DNA of 64,000 nucleotides from Prevotella sp. (lineage in GTDB: Bacteria; Bacteroidota; Bacteroidia; Bacteroidales; Bacteroidaceae). The stretch covers positions 1 through 64,000 of the forward strand of contig JAEEQH010000005.1 in assembly GCA_016285245.1 (NCBI GenBank). Direction: 5' to 3'. How positions within the stretch are numbered: the stretch's first letter is position 1; each line of letters starts with the position of its first letter. Positions 7,834 through 16,849 of the stretch are shown here, in pieces. The notes beneath the pieces are model-generated. The model was not told where the DNA came from. It did no database searches and saw only the letters and a program-made list of their open reading frames with translations. A program made the position numbers and the translations under genes.

Positions 7834-10800
7834 TTAGAATCCCAGGTTTCCGCCCTTAGTCTGATAGAGTGCGAGCAGCTGCTGCAGGTGGGCATCCATC
7901 TTCTCGGCCAGTTTCGTGTCGACGAGCTGTGTCAGCTGCAACTCCTGCTGGAGGATATACAGATGATACATACATTCGCGTGAGGAGGCGTTGAAGCGGC
8001 TGGCATCGAGCGAGCAGTACCAGCTTATGTACTGTGCCGACTTCGTCCACAGCTTCTGGAGCAGATCCTTAGCCTTCTCCTTCTGTCCGATGGCAGCATA
8101 CGAGCGTGCTATCTCGAGTGAGCCGCTCTGGTAGTCGGCAGGCACATTCTCCTCAGGCAGCTCCTTGTCAGCCAAAGCCAGCACACGGGCGGCCTTGTCG
8201 TTCTTGCCTTCGTTCACAAGGTTGATGGCCAGCTGCGACAGCAGGCGACGATGGGTGTAGCACATACGCATCACCGTCTCGTCGAGGTAGATGCCCTTGG
8301 TGCTGACGCCACCGAACTTGAAGCGGTTCATCACATTGTCGTAGACCCTGTCAGTATCGAAGTTCTTCATGCCAGGCAGCGTCTTGCCGTCGATGTTCGT
8401 CGTAAACGGCGTGATGCGGTTCACCAGACCCTCCTGCACGAAGTTGTCGCCAAGGTTCATGTAGTTCTCGGAACCAACGGTCAGAGCCACGTAGATGGGA
8501 CGTACCCAGTTGGCGTTGGCAATCATCTCGAGCATCATGAGATCGCCCTTGTAGAGGGCGCTCTTGCCCTTGAGCGAGATGACCATGCGGTCGGGTATCG
8601 AGTCGCCCTGCAGCAGCATACCGCTCTTACGGACAGCCTCCTTGTCAATGGTGACATAGACGGTGTCGGTAGGAATGATGTGGAGATCAGGATTCGTCGA
8701 GCGCACCCAGTACTTCAGTATGTTCTTCAGCTCGAAAGGCTCGTCGCCAAACTGTGCGCGGGCCCCCTCGGGGTCTTCCTCGTAGTACTTCAGGACCTCG
8801 GCCTTGGCACTGGGGTCAAGCTGTACGTACTCGTTCGTACCAGCGCAGTACTCCAGACGCTTCCACGTGATGGGCAGCGACGGCGAGTCGTAAGCCGGAC
8901 GAATCATCTGGTCGATGTACCAGTCGGTCTGCAGATAAGAGAGGTTACAGACGCGGGCATCAGTACGCACACCCTCCGTATCCTGGTTGTACCACAGGGG
9001 GAAGGTGTCGTTGTCGCCGTTGGTAAAGATAATCGGGTTACCCTCCTGCTGGAGCGACATGAGGTAGTTCTGACCAAAGTCGCGGCAGGTATAACGACCG
9101 GAGCGGTCGTGGTCGTCCCATGTCTGCGAAGCCATCTGGATGGGAACAAGCAGACAGACGAGGCCAACGACAGCTGCCAGGGGAACGAGACCCTTCTTCA
9201 TCTTCTTCTCCAACAGGTCGTAGATGGCTGCCACACCCATGCCACACCAGATGGCGAAGGCATAGAACGAGCCGGCATAGGCGTAGTCGCGCTCACGGGG
9301 CTGTACTGGCGTCTGGTTCAGATAGACCACGATGGCCAGTCCCGTCATGAAGAACAGGAAGAAGACAACCCAGAACTGCTGGATGCCCTTCTGTCCCTTC
9401 TTCAGCGACTGCCAGAAGAGACCAATGAGTCCCAAGAGCAGCGGCAGGCAGTAGAACACGTTATGACCCTTGTTGTTCTTCAGGTCGTCGGGCAGCTTCG
9501 ACTGATCGCCAAGACGGGCATTGTCGATGAACGGGATGCCCGTGATCCAGTTGCCGTGCTCCAGTTCGCCGTGGCCCTGGATGTCATTCTGACGGCCTGC
9601 GAAGTTCCACATAAAGTAGCGCCAGTACATCCAGTTGCACTGGTACGAGAGGAAGAAGCGCAGGTTCTCGAACTGCGACGGGATCTTCACCGTCATCGGC
9701 TCGCCACAACGGTCGTAGGGCACCTCCGTGCCGTCGATGCTACCCATCCACGACTCGTAGTCACGGGCATGGCCAGAGTCGTACATGCGTGGGAACAGCA
9801 TATTCTGGGCATACTTGTACTCATCCTTGGTACGAACGACGAAGTAGGAGTCCTTCTCGTCGGCAGAAGCCTTCTCCTTACGCTGATAGACGGGCTTGCC
9901 TGTCTTCATGACAGGACGGCAGATGCGGCCGTCGCTCTCGAGAGCCACCTGCGAAGTGTAAGCCTGACCGTAGAACAGCGGGCGCTGACCGTACTGGTCA
10001 CGGCCCAGGTAGTCGCCAAGGGTGAAGATATCCTCGGGCGAGTTCTGGTCCATCGGGGGGTTGGCATCCGAACGGATGACGATGACGGCATACGTGGAGT
10101 AGCCAATCATCAGCATCAGCATACAGAGCAGGGCGGTGTTCTTCAGACGCGGCGTGACCATGGCCACCCGCTTCGACTCTCCCTTAGGCAGGTACGTGCG
10201 GTTCAAGACCAGCCACAGCACGGCCAGCACGACAATGCCGATGACGACGGCCGACCAGCCGTAGCCGTAGAAGGGAATACCCAAAAGGGCCACGCTGAGC
10301 AGGAAGGCCAGGTTCTGGCGCTTCGTGTTCTTGTCTGTGGCGTTCTGTGTCTCCCAGATGGCCCAGATGACGATGCCCGCCAACAGAAGGATATAGATGT
10401 AGAGACCCGTGTTGAACGACATACCAAGGCTGTTGACAAACAGCAGCTCGAACCATCCGCCGACGGTGATGATACCCGGCACAACGCCGTAGAGCACAAC
10501 AGCCACGAGGGCGAACGACACCAGCAGGGCAATGAGCGAGCCCTTGGCGTTGGCATTGGGGAAACGCTTGTAATAGTAAACCAGCACGATGGCAGGCAGA
10601 CAGAGCAGGTTCAGCAGGTGGACACCGATGGAGAGGCCTGTCATGTACATAATCAGCACCAGCCAGCGGTCGCTGTGAGGCTCGTCGGCATGGTCCTCCC
10701 ACTTCAGAATAAGCCAGAAGACGACAGCCGTAAAGGCCGAGGAATAGGCGTACACCTCACCCTCGACAGCCGAGAACCAGAAGGTATCGCTGAAGGTGTA

Positions 10801-11220
10801 GATCAGCGCGCCAACCATACCAGCAGCCTCGATGGCGATGAGCTTCGCCGTCGTCAGCTCGTCCCACTTGTCGATGAGCAGACGGCGCGTCAGATGCGTG
10901 ATACTCCAGAAAAGGAACAGGATACACGTTGCAGAGAGCAGGGCGCTCATCGTGTTCACCATGCGTGCCACTTGTGAAGGGTCGCTGGTAAACTGTGAGA
11001 ACAAGTTGGCTGTCAACATGAAGAAGGGTGCCCCAGGGGGGTGTCCGACTTCCAAACGGTATCCCGTCGTAATAAACTCAGGACAGTCCCAGAAAGAGGC
11101 TGTCGGTTCGATGGTAGAGCAATAAACGATGGCGGCAACAAGAAAAGCCAGCCAGCCGCAGACGTTGTCAACGAGCCTGTAGCCAGCCTTGCCGCCTTGC
11201 CCAGCAAAGAATTGTTTCAT
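7834..11220 (-). CDS. DUF2723 membrane glycosyltransferase (GT-C type)
   Basis: A 1128-residue polytopic inner-membrane protein. The N-terminal third has many hydrophobic helices and the family signature near residue 45 (TASFWDCPEF, with acidic residues after the first helix, as in GT-C enzymes using lipid-linked sugar). A long soluble C-terminal part ends in helical, TPR-like repeats. DUF2723 proteins include the human protein O-mannosyltransferase TMEM260, and in Bacteroidetes they are suspected of protein O-glycosylation. That role is an inference here; what the sequence shows is the family. It heads the operon and has its own -7 box (11264-11272). Confidence 0.85.
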   Translation of the reverse strand: MKQFFAGQGGKAGYRLVDNVCGWLAFLVAAIVYCSTIEPTASFWDCPEFITTGYRLEVGHPPGAPFFMLTANLFSQFTSDPSQVARMVNTMSALLSATCILFLFWSITHLTRRLLIDKWDELTTAKLIAIEAAGMVGALIYTFSDTFWFSAVEGEVYAYSSAFTAVVFWLILKWEDHADEPHSDRWLVLIMYMTGLSIGVHLLNLLCLPAIVLVYYYKRFPNANAKGSLIALLVSFALVAVVLYGVVPGIITVGGWFELLFVNSLGMSFNTGLYIYILLLAGIVIWAIWETQNATDKNTKRQNLAFLLSVALLGIPFYGYGWSAVVIGIVVLAVLWLVLNRTYLPKGESKRVAMVTPRLKNTALLCMLMLMIGYSTYAVIVIRSDANPPMDQNSPEDIFTLGDYLGRDQYGQRPLFYGQAYTSQVALESDGRICRPVMKTGKPVYQRKEKASADEKDSYFVVRTKDEYKYAQNMLFPRMYDSGHARDYESWMGSIDGTEVPYDRCGEPMTVKIPSQFENLRFFLSYQCNWMYWRYFMWNFAGRQNDIQGHGELEHGNWITGIPFIDNARLGDQSKLPDDLKNNKGHNVFYCLPLLLGLIGLFWQSLKKGQKGIQQFWVVFFLFFMTGLAIVVYLNQTPVQPRERDYAYAGSFYAFAIWCGMGVAAIYDLLEKKMKKGLVPLAAVVGLVCLLVPIQMASQTWDDHDRSGRYTCRDFGQNYLMSLQQEGNPIIFTNGDNDTFPLWYNQDTEGVRTDARVCNLSYLQTDWYIDQMIRPAYDSPSLPITWKRLEYCAGTNEYVQLDPSAKAEVLKYYEEDPEGARAQFGDEPFELKNILKYWVRSTNPDLHIIPTDTVYVTIDKEAVRKSGMLLQGDSIPDRMVISLKGKSALYKGDLMMLEMIANANWVRPIYVALTVGSENYMNLGDNFVQEGLVNRITPFTTNIDGKTLPGMKNFDTDRVYDNVMNRFKFGGVSTKGIYLDETVMRMCYTHRRLLSQLAINLVNEGKNDKAARVLALADKELPEENVPADYQSGSLEIARSYAAIGQKEKAKDLLQKLWTKSAQYISWYCSLDASRFNASSRECMYHLYILQQELQLTQLVDTKLAEKMDAHLQQLLALYQTKGGNLGF

Positions 11221-11263
11221 TAGTAAAGATATCTTTTAACGTTAAAATTCATGCAATTTGCCT

Positions 11264-11272
11264 GCAAAGGTA
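11264..11272 (-). promoter_or_regulatory. Bacteroidetes -7 box for the DUF2723 operon
   Basis: Minus strand reads TACCTTTGC, 44 nt before the start at 11220. Confidence 0.65.
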
Positions 11273-11280
11273 GCAAAAAA

Positions 11281-11308
11281 AGTGTAGAGTGAAAAGTGAA
11301 GCGTGAAG
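11281..11308. repeat. Four-unit heptad array
   Basis: Four 7-nt units (AGTGTAG, AGTGAAA, AGTGAAG, CGTGAAG) lie between the DUF2723 promoter and the end of the yqaA-like gene. They belong to the same class of junction arrays as the one after nrdD, with a different unit sequence. Confidence 0.7.
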
Positions 11309-11338
11309 AATTTACGCCCGCTCTACATAAATTAACGT

Positions 11339-11791
11339 TCAGAGCAGCAATCCAGCACCATAGATAAGGATTAAATAGCGGAACAGCTTGCCAAGCGTGA
11401 TGGCGATGAAGGTGATGACGACATTGGCACGCATCAGTCCCAGCAGGATGGTGATGGCCGAGCCCAGCAGGGGCAGGAAGGCGAAGAAGCCCATCCACGC
11501 GCCTTGGCCCCGCATAAAGCGCTTGGCCCTGTCCAGATCACGCGGTTTGACATGGAGGTAGCGTTCGAACCACTCTGTCTTACCCAGGCGTCCCACGCCA
11601 TAGTTGAAGGCCGAGCCCAGCACATTGCCGATCGTTCCGTACACCATCAGCTGCCAGGGGTCCAGTCCCGTAGCCATCAGCGCCACCATGACGGCCTCGC
11701 TCGAGAAGGGGAAGAAGCTGCCTGCCAGAAAGGCGGCAAGCAGCATACCCATATAGCCGTAACCGCTTAGAAAATCGATGATGACATCCAT
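11339..11791 (-). CDS. YqaA-family (DedA/VTT-like) membrane protein
   Basis: A small inner-membrane protein of 150 residues with the features of the YqaA branch of the VTT/DedA group: GYGYMGMLLAAFLAGSFFPFSSE, then NVLGSAFNYGVGRLGK, and a final pair of hydrophobic helices. DedA proteins are linked to lipid carrier recycling and proton-motive-force homeostasis; for YqaA proteins the role is not established. The ATG at 11791 is chosen over a TTG at 11818; both overlap the upstream gene. It is the last gene of the operon that begins with the rRNA methyltransferase. Confidence 0.82.
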   Translation of the reverse strand: MDVIIDFLSGYGYMGMLLAAFLAGSFFPFSSEAVMVALMATGLDPWQLMVYGTIGNVLGSAFNYGVGRLGKTEWFERYLHVKPRDLDRAKRFMRGQGAWMGFFAFLPLLGSAITILLGLMRANVVITFIAITLGKLFRYLILIYGAGLLL

Positions 11792-12705
11792 AGACAGTAG
11801 GCCGTAATGAACAGACAAAGGCCGACAATGACGCAGAAGGCGATGTTCGTCAGCTTTGTATAGGTCAGGGCGACAAAGTGTGCCGCGAACGGAGCCGTAT
11901 TGATGATAAGCAGACGCATGAGCACGTCATAGTGCTGGGGCTGCAGCACGAGCAGCACAATGGTCAGCAGCGCCATCGTCATGAAAAAGGCGTACAATTG
12001 GCGCGTACGAATCTTGTCATTGTAGCTTCTGCGCCAGAAGTGTACGATGCCCGTCACCAGCAGGAGGACTGTCATGGCGAACACCAGCACCTGTGGCCAT
12101 GTCACGTGGCTATAGTCGCACAACGGTTCCCACTGGGCAAGGGCAGCAAAATGGTCAACAAGGGCTGCTGTCCGCTGCTGATAGACAAACCATCCCGCAC
12201 TAAGCCAGTAAGGTGTCAACAATCCCAACAATGAGGCGGCCAATGTCTTGTGGTTCAGCGCGCTCAACTCTGTTGCCGTCAGCACCCAGATGAATGGCAC
12301 GAAATAGAGCATCTGTACCCAAAGCATGGAAGCCAGTCCCAAGCATATTGACGCATAGAACATCCAGCCGGTGGCCTTTTCATCGCGGTAACAGCGGAAG
12401 AGCAAGACGTTGCTGACGATATAGCACAGCTGCGCGGCACCGCCCTTGAAGTTGTCGAACAGGAAGCAGGCCATGCACGACAGGACCAGGAACGCACACG
12501 ACACCATCCGGCTATAGATGCGTATCAGGGCGTTGAAATTGTTCAGCAAGACGATGAAATATGCTGACAGAGCGAAGCACGCGAACTGTAGCCACCACTG
12601 ATGGACGAGCAGTCCGCCAAGCAGCCATATCACCACAGCATAGACTGCCGTCACGGGCAATGCGTAGCGGCTCTCGGCAATATGGTTCTGCAGGCGTTTA
12701 ATCAT
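11767..12705 (-). CDS. Polytopic membrane protein of unknown function
   Basis: A 312-residue protein with about nine or ten hydrophobic segments and almost no soluble domain. Clusters of basic residues fall between helices (KRLQNH, HFWRRSYNDKIRTR). I recognise no catalytic motif. Proteins of this look are annotated in Bacteroidetes only as conserved membrane proteins. Its start codon directly follows the purD stop codon, so it is translationally coupled to purD. No function is proposed. Confidence 0.75.
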   Translation of the reverse strand: MIKRLQNHIAESRYALPVTAVYAVVIWLLGGLLVHQWWLQFACFALSAYFIVLLNNFNALIRIYSRMVSCAFLVLSCMACFLFDNFKGGAAQLCYIVSNVLLFRCYRDEKATGWMFYASICLGLASMLWVQMLYFVPFIWVLTATELSALNHKTLAASLLGLLTPYWLSAGWFVYQQRTAALVDHFAALAQWEPLCDYSHVTWPQVLVFAMTVLLLVTGIVHFWRRSYNDKIRTRQLYAFFMTMALLTIVLLVLQPQHYDVLMRLLIINTAPFAAHFVALTYTKLTNIAFCVIVGLCLFITAYCLWMSSSIF

Positions 12706-13992
12706 TTAGAGGTCGGCGCCGATATCACGACGGAAATACTTGTCGGTAAACTGTATCTTCTGGGCTTCGTTGAACGAGTGCTGAAGGGCCTCGGCCTTAT
12801 CGCGGCCATAGCTGCTGACAGCAATGACACGACCGCCGTTGGTGACAACCTGACCATCCTTCAAAGCCGTGCCGGCATGGAAGACGATACTGCCTTCCAC
12901 CTGATCGATGCCGCTGATGGGGTAGCCTTTCTTGTAGGCCTCGGGATAGCCACCGGAGACGAGCATCACACAGACGGCAGCACGCTCGTCAAACACGATT
13001 TGGCGCTCATCAAGGTTGCCTGCTGCCACACCCTCGAACAGGTCAACGATGTCGCTCTTCAAGCGCAGCATGACGCTCTCGGTCTCGGGGTCGCCCATAC
13101 GGCAGTTATACTCGATGACGTAGGGCTCAGGCTCTCCGGTCGGCGTGTTGGTGCGGTTGATGAGTCCGAAGAAGATAAATCCCTTGTAGTCAATACCTTC
13201 TGCAGCCAAGCCCTCGACGGTGGGACGGATGATGCGATTCTCCACCTTCTGCAGCCACTCCTTCGTGGCGAAGGGAACGGGCGAGACACTACCCATGCCA
13301 CCCGTATTCAGGCCAGTATCATGCTCGCCGATACGCTTGTAGTCCTTAGCTTCAGGAAGTATCTGGTAGTGACGACCGTCGGTAAGCACGAATACGGAGC
13401 ACTCGATGCCACTCATGAACTCCTCAATGACGACACGCGACGAGGCGTTGCCAAACATACCGCCAAGCATCTCCTTCAGCTCGCGCTTGGCATCGTCGAG
13501 CGTAGGCAGTATCAGCACGCCTTTGCCAGCGCACAGGCCGTCGGCCTTCAGCACATAGGGAGCTTGGAGCGTCTCCAGGAACTTCAAGCCCTCCTCAACG
13601 TGCTCGCCGTCGAAAGTCTGATAGCGGGCGGTGGGGATGTTGTGACGCTGCATGAACGCCTTGGCAAAGTCCTTGGAGCCTTCGAGAACGGCACCTGCCT
13701 TCGAAGGGCCGATGACAGGCACGTCCTTCGTTCTGCTGTCGGCCTTCAAGTCGTCATAGACGCCCTTCACCAACGGGTCCTCGGGACCAACGACCACCAT
13801 GTCGATGCCCTTTTCGACGACAAACTGCTTGATAGCCTCGAAGTCGTCAGCCTTCATGTCGACGTTGGTGCCCACATTGCCTGTGCCGCCATTACCTGGT
13901 GCAATGTACAGTTTCTCACACTTGCTGCTCTGCGCAATTTTCCATGCTAAGGCGTGCTCACGGCCGCCGCTGCCTAATAACAGAATCTTCAT
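12706..13992 (-). CDS. purD: Phosphoribosylamine-glycine ligase
   Basis: A 428-residue GAR synthetase that joins glycine to 5-phosphoribosylamine with ATP in purine synthesis. It opens with the N-terminal family motif [18 protein letters not shown] and contains the ATP-grasp core ([34 protein letters not shown]) and the signature [11 protein letters not shown]. The start at 13992 gives the standard N-terminus and has AAGAAG a few bases upstream; an upstream in-frame start at 14049 would overlap the preceding gene and add residues unlike the family. No other pur genes are near. Confidence 0.95.
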   Translation of the reverse strand: MKILLLGSGGREHALAWKIAQSSKCEKLYIAPGNGGTGNVGTNVDMKADDFEAIKQFVVEKGIDMVVVGPEDPLVKGVYDDLKADSRTKDVPVIGPSKAGAVLEGSKDFAKAFMQRHNIPTARYQTFDGEHVEEGLKFLETLQAPYVLKADGLCAGKGVLILPTLDDAKRELKEMLGGMFGNASSRVVIEEFMSGIECSVFVLTDGRHYQILPEAKDYKRIGEHDTGLNTGGMGSVSPVPFATKEWLQKVENRIIRPTVEGLAAEGIDYKGFIFFGLINRTNTPTGEPEPYVIEYNCRMGDPETESVMLRLKSDIVDLFEGVAAGNLDERQIVFDERAAVCVMLVSGGYPEAYKKGYPISGIDQVEGSIVFHAGTALKDGQVVTNGGRVIAVSSYGRDKAEALQHSFNEAQKIQFTDKYFRRDIGADL

Positions 13993-14032
13993 TGTCGTAT
14001 CTTCTTTAGTTATATTTCCTGTTTTTTGTTGT

Positions 14033-14605
14033 CTATAGCTCCCCGACATCCACCAGGCCGTTCATGATGACATAGACGATGATGTCCGCCAGCGACCGGG
14101 CACGGAGTTTCTCCATGATGTTCTTCCGATGGGTGATGACGGTGGTGAGGCCAATGTTCAGACGGTCGGCTATCTCCTTGTTGATGAGTCCCTTAGCCAG
14201 CAGGATGGCCACCTCTATCTCGCGGGGCGACAGAAGCGATGCGCTGTCTGTATCAGTATGCTGGTGACCCTGCGGATGTCCTCTGTGGTACAGGCCCAGG
14301 ATGGTTTTCACCAGGGCCGTCTCACTCTGACACACGTTAAACGTTGGCATACCTGCTATCTGCATATCGCCATTGACGAGGACGATAGCACGTCTTCCGA
14401 GACGGCGGAAGAAGCCCACATGTTCGAAATAGATGCGCGACGCCACGAAGTAATGTGCGAACTGCCCTTCGTCAGCAGCCTCCAGCTGGCCGAAGTCACT
14501 GAAAAGCCTCACCTCTGTCATCGGGATAAGGTCTTTCAACAACTGCTGCATACCCAGTGCGGCAAGAACGTTGTTGTCAACGACGGCTAACTCAAAACTT
14601 GGCAT
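14033..14605 (-). CDS. LuxR-type transcription factor with degenerate receiver
   Basis: A 190-residue DNA-binding protein. The C-terminal 65 residues are a clear LuxR/GerE helix-turn-helix ([39 protein letters not shown]). The N-terminal 120 residues have receiver-like length and start ([18 protein letters not shown]), but the phosphoacceptor aspartate after strand 3 and the conserved lysine are not evident ([10 protein letters not shown] in place of the usual D-x-x-M-P). It probably does not respond to phosphorylation. It sits in an operon between a DPP-IV peptidase and purD, and its target is unknown. Confidence 0.85.
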   Translation of the reverse strand: MPSFELAVVDNNVLAALGMQQLLKDLIPMTEVRLFSDFGQLEAADEGQFAHYFVASRIYFEHVGFFRRLGRRAIVLVNGDMQIAGMPTFNVCQSETALVKTILGLYHRGHPQGHQHTDTDSASLLSPREIEVAILLAKGLINKEIADRLNIGLTTVITHRKNIMEKLRARSLADIIVYVIMNGLVDVGEL

Positions 14606-14614
14606 CTTACCTTT

Positions 14615-16849
14615 TTATTTTAGGGGTTTCAGGTAGTCCTCGAAATAGCGTGTGATACGCTCATGCAGATGTACTGAGGCATGGCCACGCATATTGTGCT
14701 CCTCGCCAGGATAGGCAAAGAAGTCGGGCTGCGTGCCAGCCTTGATGCAGGCGTCAAGGAACGAGAGACAGTGCTGAGGCACAACGGTATTGTCGTTATA
14801 GCCTGTGATGATCTGCAGACGGCCTTTCAGCTGATCAGCCTTATGAATGAGACTGGTCTTCTCATAGCCCTCCGGATTCGACTGCGGCGTACCCATGTAA
14901 CGCTCACCATACATCACCTCGTACCATTTCCAGTCAATGACAGGACCACCGGCAACGCCTACCTTGAAGACGTCGGGATAGTTCGTCATCAGCGAGATGG
15001 TCATAAATCCGCCAAACGACCAGCCATGGACGCCCAAGCGGTTCATATCTACGTAGGGCAGCGTCCGCAGATAGTCCACACCCTTCATCTGGTCCTGCAT
15101 CTCCACCTGTCCCAGCTGGTGGAAAGTGGCCTGTTCAAAGGCAAGGCCGCGGTTCTCAGAGCCACGGTTGTCGAGAATAAAGACGATATAGCCTTTCTGC
15201 GCCATATAGGTCTCCCACGAGCGACTGCCATAATGCCATGAGACATCTACGTTATGGGCGTGCGGGCCACCATAGACGTAGACGACGGTGGGATACTTCT
15301 TTTCAGGATTGAAGTCGCAGGGCTTCACCATACGGTAATAAAGGTCGGTCACCCCATCGGCGGCTTTGATACTGCCACACTCGAAGATGGGCTGTTCGTA
15401 GTCTTTCCACGGATCTCCAGCCTCTAAGAGGGTCGTAGGGGAGGATTTCTTCTGCGCGATGTTGACAACATCGATGACACGTGGTCTCGTCGGTGTAGAA
15501 TAGCTGTCTATCAGCAAGTTGCCCGACGGCGACAGCTCCGCCCGATGCATACCGTCGACAGTATCCAATGGCCGGATGATACCGTTAGTGACGCTGACGC
15601 TGTAGAGGCGCCGGTGCAGGGGATGCTCTTTGTTGGCGGCAATGACGATGCTTTTCTGCTTGGCATTAAAGCCCAACACGTCCATCACCACCCACGGTCC
15701 GCTGGTGAGCTGTTTCAACTGTTTGCCATTCACGTCAAACAAGTAGAGGTGGTTGTAGCCGTCCTTCTGGCTCTGCATCACGAACTTCGTATCGTCCCAC
15801 GGCAGGAACTGTATGGGATGCAGCGGTTCCACGTACTTGTCGCTTGTCTCGCGGTATAGTTCAGCGATGCGCTGGCCCGTCACAGCGTTGTAGCTGACGA
15901 GTCGGCAGTCATTCTGATCGCGGTTCAGCTCAAACATATAGACGGTCTTGCCGTCAGGGCTCCAGCTGATATTCGTGAAATAGCGGTCAGTGGGGTCACC
16001 AGCCTGCAGATAGACCGTCTTGTCTGTCCTCAGGTCGTAGACACCAACCGTCACCTGGTGGCTGGTCATACCCGCCATAGGGTACTTGTCCGGCTCGTAG
16101 GTAGCCTCACGGGGGAAAATGTCCACCTGCGGGTAGTCAGCGACCATACTCTGATCCATCCGATAGAACGCCAGCCGCTGACCGTCGGGACTCCAGAAGG
16201 TGCCTTTCTCGATGCCCCACTCATTGCGGTGGACACTCTGTCCGTAGACAATCTCGCGACTGCCGTCGGTGGTCAGCTGGTGCATCTTCCCTTGGCTGTC
16301 AGCTACATACAGCTGGTTGTCTTCCACCCAAGCCGTCGCTTTCGAGACCGTATTCCAGTCGTTAGCCGTCTCACCCGAGATACTATCCTGCCATACTACT
16401 TTGTGGGCTTTGAAATCGACGAGGATGTTGGCCTTCTTATTGCCGACGGCCACAAGTGGTTTGTCTGGGTATGGGAACGTGGCGTTCATCAGATGGCGCA
16501 CGTAGCGGTTCTCCTCTTCGTTGCTCTCTGCCCATTCATTGATTTGCTCAAGCGTGAAGAGTAGCGTCTTCTTGCCCGTTTTGGTGTCAATAAGGTAGCA
16601 CTCTTCCACATCCGTCTGCACCAGCCGGTCGCCCCACCACGTCAGCCACATATTCTCGGGCTGCATATTGTGGTAGTTCATTCCGCCGAAGTTCAGGTCT
16701 TCAAGAGAGAAAAGCTTCTGCATCTTATCAAACAGCATATCAATTATCTCCTCAGCCTTCTGCTCTGCCTGTTTGCTCTCCTGAGCGTTGATGGCGAGAG
16801 GCAATAGGAGGAAGGCCAGGATGAATGGGTATTTAATCTTCCTCATCAT
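14615..16849 (-). CDS. Dipeptidyl-peptidase IV family serine peptidase (S9)
   Basis: A 744-residue exported peptidase predicted to release Xaa-Pro or Xaa-Ala dipeptides from peptides in the periplasm or at the surface. The start MMRKIKYPFILAFLLLPLAI is a typical signal peptide, which fixes the start at 16849. A beta-propeller domain (WSPDGQRLAFYR, WSPDGKTVYMFELNRDQN) precedes the alpha/beta-hydrolase domain. The catalytic Ser is in GWSFGG (about 608), Asp in YNDNTV (about 685) and His in EEHNMRG (about 716). The start overlaps the 3' end of the methyltransferase gene by 17 nt, so the genes are coupled. An in-frame extension upstream overlaps the methyltransferase and is not real. Confidence 0.93.
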   Translation of the reverse strand: MMRKIKYPFILAFLLLPLAINAQESKQAEQKAEEIIDMLFDKMQKLFSLEDLNFGGMNYHNMQPENMWLTWWGDRLVQTDVEECYLIDTKTGKKTLLFTLEQINEWAESNEEENRYVRHLMNATFPYPDKPLVAVGNKKANILVDFKAHKVVWQDSISGETANDWNTVSKATAWVEDNQLYVADSQGKMHQLTTDGSREIVYGQSVHRNEWGIEKGTFWSPDGQRLAFYRMDQSMVADYPQVDIFPREATYEPDKYPMAGMTSHQVTVGVYDLRTDKTVYLQAGDPTDRYFTNISWSPDGKTVYMFELNRDQNDCRLVSYNAVTGQRIAELYRETSDKYVEPLHPIQFLPWDDTKFVMQSQKDGYNHLYLFDVNGKQLKQLTSGPWVVMDVLGFNAKQKSIVIAANKEHPLHRRLYSVSVTNGIIRPLDTVDGMHRAELSPSGNLLIDSYSTPTRPRVIDVVNIAQKKSSPTTLLEAGDPWKDYEQPIFECGSIKAADGVTDLYYRMVKPCDFNPEKKYPTVVYVYGGPHAHNVDVSWHYGSRSWETYMAQKGYIVFILDNRGSENRGLAFEQATFHQLGQVEMQDQMKGVDYLRTLPYVDMNRLGVHGWSFGGFMTISLMTNYPDVFKVGVAGGPVIDWKWYEVMYGERYMGTPQSNPEGYEKTSLIHKADQLKGRLQIITGYNDNTVVPQHCLSFLDACIKAGTQPDFFAYPGEEHNMRGHASVHLHERITRYFEDYLKPLK

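Noticed and set aside
8251..10977. 908-codon plus-strand ORF opposite the DUF2723 gene
   Set aside because: Antisense shadow; the minus-strand protein has a coherent membrane topology and family motif.
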